DNA of 64,000 nt from Aminipila terrae (GTDB lineage: Bacteria > Bacillota > Clostridia > Peptostreptococcales > Anaerovoracaceae): the NCBI RefSeq assembly GCF_010120715.1, contig NZ_CP047591.1:1116001-1180000 (forward strand), given 5' to 3'. Shown one piece after another: positions 43,096 through 53,000 of this stretch (its first letter is position 1; each line of letters starts with the position of its first letter). A program made the translations under genes and the position numbers. Below the pieces are notes generated by a model, which saw only the letters and a list, made by a program, of their open reading frames with translations, was not told the origin of the DNA and did not search any database.

Positions 43096-44934
43096 TTATA
43101 TAGAGCCCGGAGTTATACTGTGTGCTTCAATAATGCCGTTATTTTCCGTAAAAGTCTGGTGATCCATAGGATCGTTCACCCAAAGCATGGCGTTGCCAAT
43201 AGTTATACGAACGCTGATATGTACCGTTTTTCTCCCAATCACCATGCAACCCTCACAGGCAATCATGCGGTTTATTTTGTCTCTTCTTTCATCAATCTCC
43301 GCCATCTGACGTTTGATATTCGATTTTTGCTTCATAAGAAGTACGACTTTTTTCTGTTTTGCGTCTATTACCTCCTGGGTATCCATGCTGTTTTTTCTTG
43401 CAGCACGGTTTATCTCAAGATCTAAATGACTATACTTATGCTTTAGGTTGGTAAAGGATTTTTCAAACTGGCTCATCAATTCTTTATTTTCTCTGATTCT
43501 CTCTTCAGGCTTTGATTTAAAATTCCGGATTTCCTGCCAATTTGGTATAATCTGTACATCCATAGGAATATTTAAACCGCTTCCAATCACATTTACATCA
43601 ATCTTTGTACCAGCAATATAATTTCCTCCCAGAAGAGAAGCTCTCTTTCCTTTGCCGATGATGGAATCTCCCACCCTGACATCACAATTGATGCAATAGT
43701 CACAGTAAAAGTTCCCGCCTGCTACGATTCTGGCCATTTCTGCAAATCTCACCGTTACGCTTCCATCTGCTTTAAGCAGGCCCTTTTTCATGCCACTTAT
43801 ACCATTTTTTATTATGATATCACCAGTGGTGTTTAAAATACTTGCCTCTACATACCCGTTGATAATGATATCCCCATTGGCATATATGGCAAAGTCAGAC
43901 AAGACACTTCCCTTAACTACTACCGAACCATTAAACCGAATGTTTCCCGTTGCAGGACCCACATCCCCATTGACTGTGTAAACTTCTTTTACCTCAACTG
44001 TGCCATTGTTCAGTTCCACCATTCCATTATCTATAGCAATGTATTCCAGTCCATCCTCAGATACTCTTACACCTTTTCCATAGCTTACAGCGGCAGGTTT
44101 TCCCGGAGTTGCATTCACCTTGCCACCCAGAACGTCCATTCCGTCTGTTCCATTAGTTGGAGGAGTAACCCTGCACAAAATATCTCCAGAATTTACATTA
44201 TGTATCAAATCAAGTTCTTTATAATCTACTGTTCCGTCATCTTTCTCTTTAGGTCCATGATTTGGTTCTATGGAAAAAAGGTATTCTACACTGCCATCTT
44301 CACCTTTTTGTGGTCTTGTACCAGTTGCTACCTGAAAATCTTTATATAGCTTTTTACCAGTGCAGTATTCCACTATGCCAGCGTCATCAATACCATATAC
44401 CACACCTTTTTCCTTTAAAAGTTCATAGATTACATTTGAAGGTACCCGGTTGTCCGCATCACTTCCATATTTGTAATCCTGAGCTCTGATATAAGCATTC
44501 ATTTTGTCAGCAGAAAAAAATAATGTAAAGGTAACCGACTTATTTTCCAGGATATCATCAGCTGAATCAAAACCTGCCGCTACATCTTTCTGATTTAATA
44601 AACCATCCAGCTCATCCAATTCATCTATTTCATCGTAATCATCCACTTCATCTAGTTCGTCTAGTTCATCAGATTCCTGGTGATCTTCATATTCATCAAG
44701 CTCAGCCATCCCACTTATTATTTCTTCATCACTATTAACCCCGCTGTCAAAATCTATATGGTCAACAATAGTATGCTCCTCAAAATCATCTGGACCTGAG
44801 TCTGCGCTTTCTTTCTGCACATCTTGTTTTTCAACATTGTGAGTGAACATTTCCATCGCTTTATGATAAAATTTGTCAGCCTTCTGCTCCATCTCACTTT
44901 TTATCTCTTTAGTTGTATGCGGCATTCTACTCAT
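43096..44934 (-). CDS. FapA-family (DUF342) polymerising protein
   Basis: The product is 612 residues when started at MSRMPHTTKEIK (ATG 44934, with TTAGGAG 8 nt upstream). Residues about 40-120 are a very acidic, repetitive stretch (DELDELDEVDDYDEIDELDEL). The middle (about 230-460) is the DUF342/FapA beta-helix-type region, with GDILCRVTPPTNGTDGMDVLGG and turns such as GNIRFNGSVVVKGSVLSDF. The C-terminal part has long coiled-coil segments (INRAARKNSMDTQEVIDAKQ). FapA-family proteins occur in flagellar loci of clostridia and vibrios, with a likely scaffold or cell-envelope role that is not settled. The gene lies between flgG-like and cheC. Confidence 0.82.
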   Translation of the reverse strand: MSRMPHTTKEIKSEMEQKADKFYHKAMEMFTHNVEKQDVQKESADSGPDDFEEHTIVDHIDFDSGVNSDEEIISGMAELDEYEDHQESDELDELDEVDDYDEIDELDELDGLLNQKDVAAGFDSADDILENKSVTFTLFFSADKMNAYIRAQDYKYGSDADNRVPSNVIYELLKEKGVVYGIDDAGIVEYCTGKKLYKDFQVATGTRPQKGEDGSVEYLFSIEPNHGPKEKDDGTVDYKELDLIHNVNSGDILCRVTPPTNGTDGMDVLGGKVNATPGKPAAVSYGKGVRVSEDGLEYIAIDNGMVELNNGTVEVKEVYTVNGDVGPATGNIRFNGSVVVKGSVLSDFAIYANGDIIINGYVEASILNTTGDIIIKNGISGMKKGLLKADGSVTVRFAEMARIVAGGNFYCDYCINCDVRVGDSIIGKGKRASLLGGNYIAGTKIDVNVIGSGLNIPMDVQIIPNWQEIRNFKSKPEERIRENKELMSQFEKSFTNLKHKYSHLDLEINRAARKNSMDTQEVIDAKQKKVVLLMKQKSNIKRQMAEIDERRDKINRMIACEGCMVIGRKTVHISVRITIGNAMLWVNDPMDHQTFTENNGIIEAHSITPGSI

Positions 44935-44985
44935 CTCTGCAACTCCTAACTTGATAAAGAACAATAGAATATAATATGTAACTGA

Positions 44986-45759
44986 TTATCTTAGGTTATT
45001 TATAACTTCTTCTATTTCATTGGAAGTCTGTATCATCTTTAAAGACATAGAATAAGCTCTCTGTGTCTCTATAAGCTTAGACATTTCACTGGAAACTTCA
45101 ACGTTTGAAAGTTCCAGATATCCTTTTTCCACTTTTGCATTTTCCTGTAATACAGGCTGCCCATTTTTGGCTACAGGTGAAAACAGGTTATTTCCTTTAA
45201 GAAGCATGCCATCTTTTATTTTGAAATCAAAAACACCTGGCTCTTTTACTTCTTCCATATCTTTCGAATCTTTGGAGTTATTGGAAGTATTAGAATTATT
45301 GGCTGAGTTCTTAGTCTTTTTAGGACTCAGATTAATCGGCTTTAAATCACTATCAAGAACCAGTTCACCATTGGCTGTTGCCAGATAAAAGTTTCCATCA
45401 CTCCTGATAGAACGGCGGAAATTACCATCCCTGGTATAAAAAATTTCATTTGTCCCCGGATCCTGAACCGCAAAGAATCCTGAACCCACTATCATATAAT
45501 CCGTAGGATTATCCGTAGCCTGAGGACCTCCACTGGCAAAATTACTGTCTGTCTTTTCCAGACGCACGCCACTGCCCACCTTAAGTTGTGTGTTTTTGTT
45601 GGCATCATCTCTTATATTGCTATATAGTAAATCGGCAAATCCAGCGCTCTGGGACTTATATGCAGTAGTGTTAACATTTGACATATTATTCCCGATAACA
45701 TCCAGTTTGGACTGTTGTGCTCTTGCACCTGCTCCAGCTGTATAAAATGAAATATCCAT
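44986..45759 (-). CDS. Flagellar hook-basal body protein (FlgG/FlhP-like)
   Basis: The 257-residue protein starts MDISFYTAGAGARAQQSKLDVIGNNMSNVNT, the rod/hook family N-terminal helix, then NTTAYKSQSAGF. It has MIVGSGFFAVQD in the core and the C-terminal helix MSKLIETQRAYSMSLKMI ending EEVINNLR. It has a Lys/Asn/Ser-rich insert (about 147-170, NSNTSNNSKDS). It forms an adjacent pair with the next gene, as flhO-flhP in Bacillus; which of the distal rod proteins it equals is not certain. It lies 16 nt after its partner. Confidence 0.88.
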   Translation of the reverse strand: MDISFYTAGAGARAQQSKLDVIGNNMSNVNTTAYKSQSAGFADLLYSNIRDDANKNTQLKVGSGVRLEKTDSNFASGGPQATDNPTDYMIVGSGFFAVQDPGTNEIFYTRDGNFRRSIRSDGNFYLATANGELVLDSDLKPINLSPKKTKNSANNSNTSNNSKDSKDMEEVKEPGVFDFKIKDGMLLKGNNLFSPVAKNGQPVLQENAKVEKGYLELSNVEVSSEMSKLIETQRAYSMSLKMIQTSNEIEEVINNLR

Positions 45760-45775
45760 CTACAAACCTCCCTGA

Positions 45776-46531
45776 TTATAATGCCGCCAGATCAACGGCC
45801 TTACCCATTAACTGGTCATAAGCTTTAACAATCTGACTTGCACTCTGAAAGGCTCTCTGACTGGACAGCATAGCCATCATTTCATCCATAGACTGAACAT
45901 TGGAACGTTCTAAGGTTCCCTGCTTGATTTTGCCGTTGGCAACTCCGGGAGTTACGGCATTTGCGGTCTGAAACATTCCCTCTCCGACTTTTTGTAGCTG
46001 GCTGTAATCTGCAAAATTTACCAGACGGATTTTGCCAAGTGCCTGTCCTGTTTCAGAATTAGTTATATTTCCATCTGCACTTACATTAATTTTATCCGTT
46101 CCCAGCTGTATTGGTCCATTTTCACCCATGACTCTTCCTATATGCTGCAAACATAAATATCCGTCCCTATCTATATTAAATGATCCATTCCTTGTATATC
46201 TGGTCTGTCCATCAGCAGTCTGAATCTGATAAAAACCATTGCCTTCTACTGCGAAGTCCAGATTTCGTCCTGTAAAATCCTGTGATCCTTCTGAATAATT
46301 TGTTACAAGTTTATCTGCCGTCTTTATCATGGAAGAGCTGCTTAACGGCGTATATACACTTTTGTCTTTATTTCCTGTTCTGTTAATCAGAACATCTCCA
46401 AAAGTTGTTGTTGCCAGTGTATCTTCCTTATATCCTGGTGTAGATACATTTGACATGTTGTTACTGATGGTATTTAGTACTCTTGATTGGGTAAGCATCC
46501 CTGATGCAGCCATATAGAAGCCTTTAAACAT
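45776..46531 (-). CDS. Flagellar hook-basal body protein (FlgF/FlhO-like)
   Basis: The 251-residue protein has the family N-terminus MFKGFYMAASGMLTQSRVLNTI followed by NNMSNVSTPGYKED, the central DFAVEGNGFYQIQTADG, and the C-terminal helix MMAMLSSQRAFQSASQI ending with VDLAAL. It follows the sigma-factor gene by 12 nt and precedes its paralogue, matching flhO-flhP gene order. Confidence 0.9.
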   Translation of the reverse strand: MFKGFYMAASGMLTQSRVLNTISNNMSNVSTPGYKEDTLATTTFGDVLINRTGNKDKSVYTPLSSSSMIKTADKLVTNYSEGSQDFTGRNLDFAVEGNGFYQIQTADGQTRYTRNGSFNIDRDGYLCLQHIGRVMGENGPIQLGTDKINVSADGNITNSETGQALGKIRLVNFADYSQLQKVGEGMFQTANAVTPGVANGKIKQGTLERSNVQSMDEMMAMLSSQRAFQSASQIVKAYDQLMGKAVDLAAL

Positions 46532-46543
46532 TTTTTTCTCCTC

Positions 46544-47325
46544 TTACACGGTATAATAACTTTCCAGATTGACCCTTAACTTTTTTAATGCTGCAGAGTG
46601 CAGCTGAGATACTCTCGGTTCACTTATACCCATAACTCTGGCAATTTCTTTCATATTCAGTTCCTTTCGGTAATACAAAGAAACAACCAATTGTTCATTT
46701 TCTCTTAAATTCTCTACAGAACTTCTCAGTATAGCCTGCAATTCTTTCTGCTCCAGGCTCTGGGCCGGCATGGTGTCCGAATTATGATCCCTCAGATATT
46801 TTTCATTCTGCCCTCCTCCTGAAGACCATCTACAATGGCATCAAGAGATAAGATGTTAAACAGGTTTGTTTCACTTAATGCTTTATAATACTTTTCTTCA
46901 GTAATACCAAGATTTTCTGCTACTTCCTGGTCTGTTGGATATCTGCCCAATTTAAAATATAATTCTGAATAGGCATGGTCAATTGCTTTTCCCAGCTTTC
47001 TCACATTGCGGGGTACCCAGTCCTGTTTCCTTGCCAGATCCACAATGGCCCCTCTTATTCTGAGGGATGCATAGCTTTCAAACTTGACATTTTTTCCAGG
47101 ATCAAATTTATCCACTGCATGCATTAACGTGATAATGCCTTCGTTTATAATATCATCCATATCTGTAAAACTTACATATACACCCCTCAGCTGTATTGCA
47201 ATTGTTTTAACAATACCGCTATAGCGCATAACAATTTCCTGCTTAATACATATATCGCCAGTTTCGCGATAAAGTTTAAACAAATCTTCTACTGATTTAG
47301 ATTTTAGCAAGTTATCATCCATCAT
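46544..47325 (-). CDS. fliA: Flagellar sigma factor (sigma-28/SigD/FliA), frame broken at 46811-46813
   Basis: This sigma factor directs late flagellar and chemotaxis genes. Region 2 is visible as FTDMDDIINEGIITLMHAVDKFDP and FESYASLRIRGAIVDLAR, region 3 includes GRYPTDQEVAENLGI, and region 4 is LRENEQLVVSLYYRKELNMKEIA with the helix-turn-helix ISEPRVSQLHSAALKKLR. The two halves are in different frames. Adding a base to the C3 run at 46811-46813 gives LQEEGGQNEKYLRDHNSD and 260 residues, the usual length. The matching promoter and anti-sigma gene flgM lie at 61762-62147. Confidence 0.93.
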
Positions 47326-47352
47326 GTTCCAATCCCTTTTGCTCTAACTAAA

Positions 47353-49415
47353 TTACATACTAATGTTGCCTAGCGCCTGAATTTGTACGTTGTTTGCTAC
47401 TTCATTGAAAGCAAGAACATATACATTCGGGTAGAATTGTTCTATTAGCCTATAAAAATAAACTCTTATAACATTGCTCGTAAGTATCACAGGAACAGTA
47501 TTTAAATCCTTGAACTTACCTATATGTTCGCCCAGCTGTGTTACAATTTTCTGAATTAAATCCGGGCTCAGGGCAAGATAAATTCCCTGCTCACTCCTTG
47601 TAAGGCTGGACAATACTGCTTTTTCCACCTCACTGTCCAGTGTAACCACCTTTAATTGTCCGCTTTCACAGAACCTTCTCGTTATGGTACGCTTTAAAGC
47701 GCTGCGTACATTCTCTGTCATAATATCAATATCATTTGTTCCCTGGGCAGTGTCAATAAGACTTTCCAGAATAGTGACCATATCTTTTACAGGAATTCCC
47801 TCTTTTAAAAGATTGTATAATACTTTCTGCAAAGTGCCATAGGATATAATGTTTGGCACGGATTCTTCTACAAGCTCCGTGGAGGTTTTCTTGGTATTCT
47901 CAACAATCTGTATCACTTCAGCCCTGTTTAAAAGTTCATGCACATGACGCCTTATGGTCTCCGATAGATGAGTCAGCATTACCGATAGTGGATCGATAAC
48001 TGTATATCCATAAACCTCAGCCATGTCTCTTTTTTCAGGAGTAATCCACTTACTTGGTATCCCATAGGCAGGTTCAATGGTTTCAATACCATCAATATCC
48101 CCGCCGGATTAGAGGGTTCAAGTGCAAGATAATAGTCTACCAGCAACTCTCCTCTTGCGATTTCTTCCCCTTTAAGCTTTATAACATACTGGTTTGCATT
48201 TAAAGCTGCACTGTCTCTTAACCGGACAGAGGGAACTACGAATCCCATTTCCTGGGCGAACTGCCTTCTGAATATAACAATTCTGTTGATAAGATTCCCC
48301 CCACTGCTTTCATCCACAAGAGGGATAAGGCTGTATCCAAACTCCATTTCAATGGGTTCTACATTTATAAGTGAATAGATATTGTTAATATCTTTAAAAT
48401 ATGCATTTTCATCAAATTGTTCTTCTGGGTAAACATCATTGTCACCTTCTGCCATACTAAGCTGCTGCGCCTCTTCCTCTTTTGTTTTTATTAGCCTGAA
48501 GCCTAAAACTATCAGAAATACTCCCAGCACTGTGGGCTGCACGTGAGGTGCGCCTGGAATAAGGTTCATCAGCAGCATAATTCCGCCAGAAACCATCAAA
48601 ACTTTTGGCTGAGAAGTAAACTGCTTAATTACATCTTCATTTAGCGTACCTTCAGCTACTGATCTGGTTACAATCATTCCTGTCGCTGTTGAAATTAAAA
48701 GTGCAGGTACCTGCGCTACCAGTCCGTCTCCAATAGTTGCTATGGAATATATATTTAAAACCTGGGAAAACGGCAATCCACTTTGTACCACTCCTATAAT
48801 CGTCCCGGCTATGAAGTTTATCAAAGTAATGATGATGGACATAATCGCATCACCTTTTACAATCTTGGTAGCTCCATCCATGGCACCATAGAAATCTGAT
48901 TCTCTTTGGACTTTATTTCTTCTGGCTCGTGCTTCTTCTTCTGTGATAAGCCCTGAACTTAAATCTGCATCTATAGCCATCTGTTTACCTGGCATCGCAT
49001 CAAGAGTAAATCTTGCTGCAACTTCAGCTACACGTTCCGCACCTTTAGTGATTACTATAAACTGAACCAAAACTAAGATTAAGAATATAATAACACCTAC
49101 TACAACATTTCCCTGTAATACAAAGTTACCGAATGTTTTAATAACCTGACCAGCCTGTCCCTCTTTTGTCAGGATAAGTCTGGTTGACGAAATGTTAAGG
49201 GATAGCCGGTATAAGGTGGTTATCAATAGAAGCGAAGGGAATATAGAAAATTCCAAGGCCTCTTTTATGTACATGGTAGTAAGCAGGATTATCAGTGAAA
49301 CAGTAATGTTGATAATGAACATCATATCAAGTAAGAATGGAGGTAACGGTACTATCAGCAGTATAACAACCATCAGAACGAATAACGCTACGACGTGATT
49401 TAACAGCTTTTTCAT
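47353..49415 (-). CDS. flhA: Flagellar export gate protein FlhA, frame broken at 48099-48102
   Basis: FlhA forms the nonameric ring that feeds export substrates. The N-terminal half has about eight membrane segments and the family FHIPEP region (AARFTLDAMPGKQMAIDADL). The frame ends at a C4 run (48099-48102) in PSNPAG. One extra base reads SNPAGDIDGIETIEPAYG, leading to the cytoplasmic domain that starts MAEVYGYTVIDPLSVMLTHL. The restored length is 687 residues, as in the family. It follows flgB by 72 nt and is followed by the sigma-factor gene. Confidence 0.95.
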
Positions 49416-49487
49416 TTAAAATCCTCTTCTATTTTAGTCAATTGTCTTTCTTCCTTTTCTCTTGCCTGTACCAATGTCAGACTCTGG

Positions 49488-49877
49488 TTACTTTCCAATA
49501 GCTGCTCTTATTCTGGAGAACTGATCGTTAATCTGAAATATCTGATATTGATACTGCAGTTGCGCCCTGTTCAATTCAACTTCTTCCACGTCAAGATTGA
49601 CATTGTTGCCATCCAGCCTGTTACTTTCTTCATTGCTGACATCAATTTTCATATTAGAACCTAAAATTGCTTTTCGAATATCATTTTTACTGGCATCTGG
49701 CCTATTTGAAAATTGCTCCAGATTGGATCTAAGCTGATCCTCAAAAGATATGGTTTTAGCCTTGTATCCAGGAGTATCATTATTTGCTATGTTTTCAGAA
49801 ATAATCCTCTGCTTTTCCCACAAATAGTCCAGACTCTTTTGAGATAAGAGTATATTATTATTATCTATCCAGCTCAT
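49488..49877 (-). CDS. flgB: Flagellar proximal rod protein FlgB
   Basis: The 129-residue protein is started at MSWIDNNNILLSQKS (ATG 49877, with GAGAGG upstream); a weaker ATG 15 bases earlier is an alternative. It shows the rod signature ENIANNDTPGYKAK, the VELNRAQLQYQYQIFQIN helix and the end RIRAAIGK. In most genomes flgB is followed by flgC and fliE; here it is followed directly by flhA, which is unusual. It is first in a long operon with a promoter at 49957-49985. Confidence 0.92.
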   Translation of the reverse strand: MSWIDNNNILLSQKSLDYLWEKQRIISENIANNDTPGYKAKTISFEDQLRSNLEQFSNRPDASKNDIRKAILGSNMKIDVSNEESNRLDGNNVNLDVEEVELNRAQLQYQYQIFQINDQFSRIRAAIGK

Positions 49878-49956
49878 ATTTTTTCCTCTCATTGTATTTT
49901 TTTCATATTATGTAATTATTTTACACTATTTATTTCTTGTACGATTACATTTATTT

Positions 49957-49985
49957 ATTATACATTTTTTTTGATAATTTAACAA
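49957..49985 (-). promoter_or_regulatory. Sigma-A promoter of the flgB-flhA-...-cheD operon
   Basis: On the minus strand, TTGTTA (49980-49985) and TATAAT (49957-49962) are 17 bp apart in very AT-rich sequence, about 70 nt upstream of flgB. It lies directly downstream of the SLH gene terminator. Confidence 0.7.
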
Positions 49986-49995
49986 TATATTTGAC

Positions 49996-50033
49996 AAAAA
50001 AATACATGGCTCCCAGGTAACCCTGAGAGCCAT
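49996..50033 (-). terminator. Terminator of the SLH protein gene
   Basis: ATGGCTCTCAGG and CCTGGGAGCCAT form a 12-bp stem with one mismatch and a 4-nt loop; the minus strand continues GTATTTTTTTG. It starts 28 nt past the stop codon. Confidence 0.9.
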
Positions 50034-50060
50034 ATTTTCAATTTTGTTATAGTACTAACT

Positions 50061-53000
50061 TCACTTAGTAGTCGTAGTGGTAGTGTTTGAAACAAATTTT
50101 ACATTAAAGTAAGAATCTGTATGATTAGGCTTTTCTACGAATTCCATGATAAACTGTCCGGCACGCCAGCCACCTCTGTCATAAATTTCTGCATTGATGC
50201 CTATTACACTGCCATTCTGCACTCCAAAAAAGGCAAAGTCTAATCCTGTAATCGGGTACTTACCATTGTCTGAATCGCTTGTGGAATATCCAACAGCTGA
50301 GACTTTAACATCTGGTCTGTCAAATGTCAGTAATCCACCATACTCAGGTTCTAAAGCAACACCACCAGGTGTTATCAATTGTGCTACCGTAAGTGGATAC
50401 ATTTCGTCTCCTGCCAGAGAGTTCTTGTAGTAAAGAGGCTCACTAAACCGAACCGCTATGGACCCGTTATAAGTATTAATGCTGGTATCTCCTATAGTTT
50501 TAGTGGTCCAGCCTTTAATAACTGTCTTTGGTTCATTATTAATATAAGGAGGTGTCATATCTTTTGACCTTACATTCTTATATAAAAATACTTTATCAGA
50601 CATTTTTCCAGAATACTCACTCTGAAGTGCTACAAAAACATCATAAGTCTTAGTAGACTCCATGTTTTTACATGTAAAGTCAAATTGTATCCCATCCTTA
50701 TTTGGGTTTGTATCACTCTTTGTATCTACAGAGAAGTTCCCAGAATCCACTACGGTGCCATCTGAGTTACTTAACTGGATAATCTGATCCGGAGTGAAAT
50801 AAGGAGTTCCATCCGATTTATTTGGATATCTGCCGCTAGTATACATTACCCAGTAAACTTTTGCCGCCGTATTTGCTGTTCCCACCATCTGAGCTGTAGC
50901 TTTATCTGAAATTCCACTTGGAACAGGTCCCTCGGTGAGAGTTGGAGTAATCTCATTCTGAGTAGTAAAGTCCGCATTATATGCGCCACCAACCTGTTCT
51001 GTATTCTTCACAACCAGATTATCCGAAGCCTTACCCTTAAGTACATAGAAAAATTTATATCCCGTAGATGGCTTTAATTTATCTATCAGCTTGTCGTACT
51101 GAACCTGACCATCTGCCAGATTTATGCTGCCACTCTGGCTGTCCAGATATGCTGGACGTCCTGCAAGTACCTGATCCACTGTAGGTGGCGTTTTGCCTGT
51201 CATATTTGCCAGTGGAACTGCCACATAATACAAAGTTGCCGGTTTATCTGCCATAGCAATAACTTTTACAGCAGTATCATAGGTCTCATACTTAACCCCA
51301 TCTATCAGAATTGGCTGTGCAGTATCTGCATACACCCTTTTCACTCCGAATATCTCAGGGTTACTTACAATCATGGTATCTGCATTGTTCTTTATGATAT
51401 CTAAAGGCTTACTTGCATTTAAAATGTTGGTGCCCAGATTTGTCAGATTGTAAGGTTCTCCAATCACTGCCATAGCCTGAATGTTTAAAGTACCATCCCA
51501 TGAGGTCATTCTGCTTGAGTCCATGGAATTAAAGTTTTTAATTACTAATTTATAGTTTGTAGGCTTTAAATCAATAAATTTCTGATAGCTGTTTCCAGCT
51601 ACCATAGAAGCTACACTTCTGGCCTGCCCTGCTTCCAGTCGGATATCATGGGCATATAGTGCACCGCCTGTTACGGAGCCGTCTCCAATATATAAATCAA
51701 AAGTAATCAATTTATCTGTCTGGATGATAGCATCAAAATATTTATCACTGTTGATGCCCTCTGCTGGCTTCAGGCTGAATCCGATTTCATTATCTGCCAG
51801 GGTTTCTGTCCCGTTGTAACGACTCAGATATACCTGTGGTGCAACCACCTTGAAAGCTTTTAACAAGGTTGCCTGACTCATGGCATTTCCATCAGAATCA
51901 ATTACATTGTTCAGTTCAAACTGATAATTTCCACCGCTGTTTAAGCCTTTACCGTTTCCGAAGGCTGCCTGAGGGAAGGTCACTATAGTTTTACCATCTT
52001 TCTCCCCAATCAAAACCTTGCTGTAATCAATATCTGAAATATAATCCGGTTTTGAAACGGAAAGCAAATCATGAACAGAAAACATACTCTTTAAAATGTT
52101 AACCTTTTGATCTGCAGGAAGCTGGGTCATCCTGATGTCTTTTTCAGTTCCATCGTAATAGGCAATCTCATCAAACATCACACTGATATTGGCACTTACC
52201 ACTGGATTGCCTTCCAGCACTTTATCAAAGTCCATGGTTGCTACTGGTGGTGAAGTATCCAAAGTTTTTACCCCCAATAGAGATTTAGGGTCTGAATAAT
52301 TTCCTGCATTGTCCATCAGTACAAAGTACAGATCATAAGGAGTAGCTTTGGTAAGCCCTGTAATATTCAAAGTAGAATCCTTCTTTTCTGTAACAGTAAC
52401 TTTGCCATTTTTCACTGCCTTCTGTCCTGTTGTGATGGCTCTTATTTGCAAATCTTTTTTTATAGCAGCATCTGTTATGGTATCATAGTTGTCTACCGGC
52501 GGGAATTTAAAGTCCATTGGATAGACCGCCCAATATAAAGTTCCAGCTTCTGTTGACATATGCCTTATATTTAATGAAGTGGCTGCACCTGGTTCATTCC
52601 ATGGATATCCATCCATAAATTCCGGTGGGGTCTGGTCTAAAGTTGTCCCGATAACCTTAGCAAGGCTGGATAGATTTCCACTATCATCTTTTAGTACCAT
52701 ATAAATATCATATGTGGTATTTTCTGCAAGCTGCTTACCATCTGTGCCCACCATAGGAATCTCTTTTGGATCATTCATTGCACATCCACCAACAGAACCT
52801 AATCCCAAAGCTCCTGACACTTTCAGACCTGACAAAGATTCGATAGTTGGAGAAACTGCTTTGCTTGGCAGTACCGCCCAATATAGCGTGGTATTCTTTG
52901 ATGGCATTACCACCATGGTGAAAGAACTTTTTGTGGATCCTGAAATCTTAGGTGTACTATTTAGAAATGTGGGATTTACAATGTCTACCGTTTTAAATCC

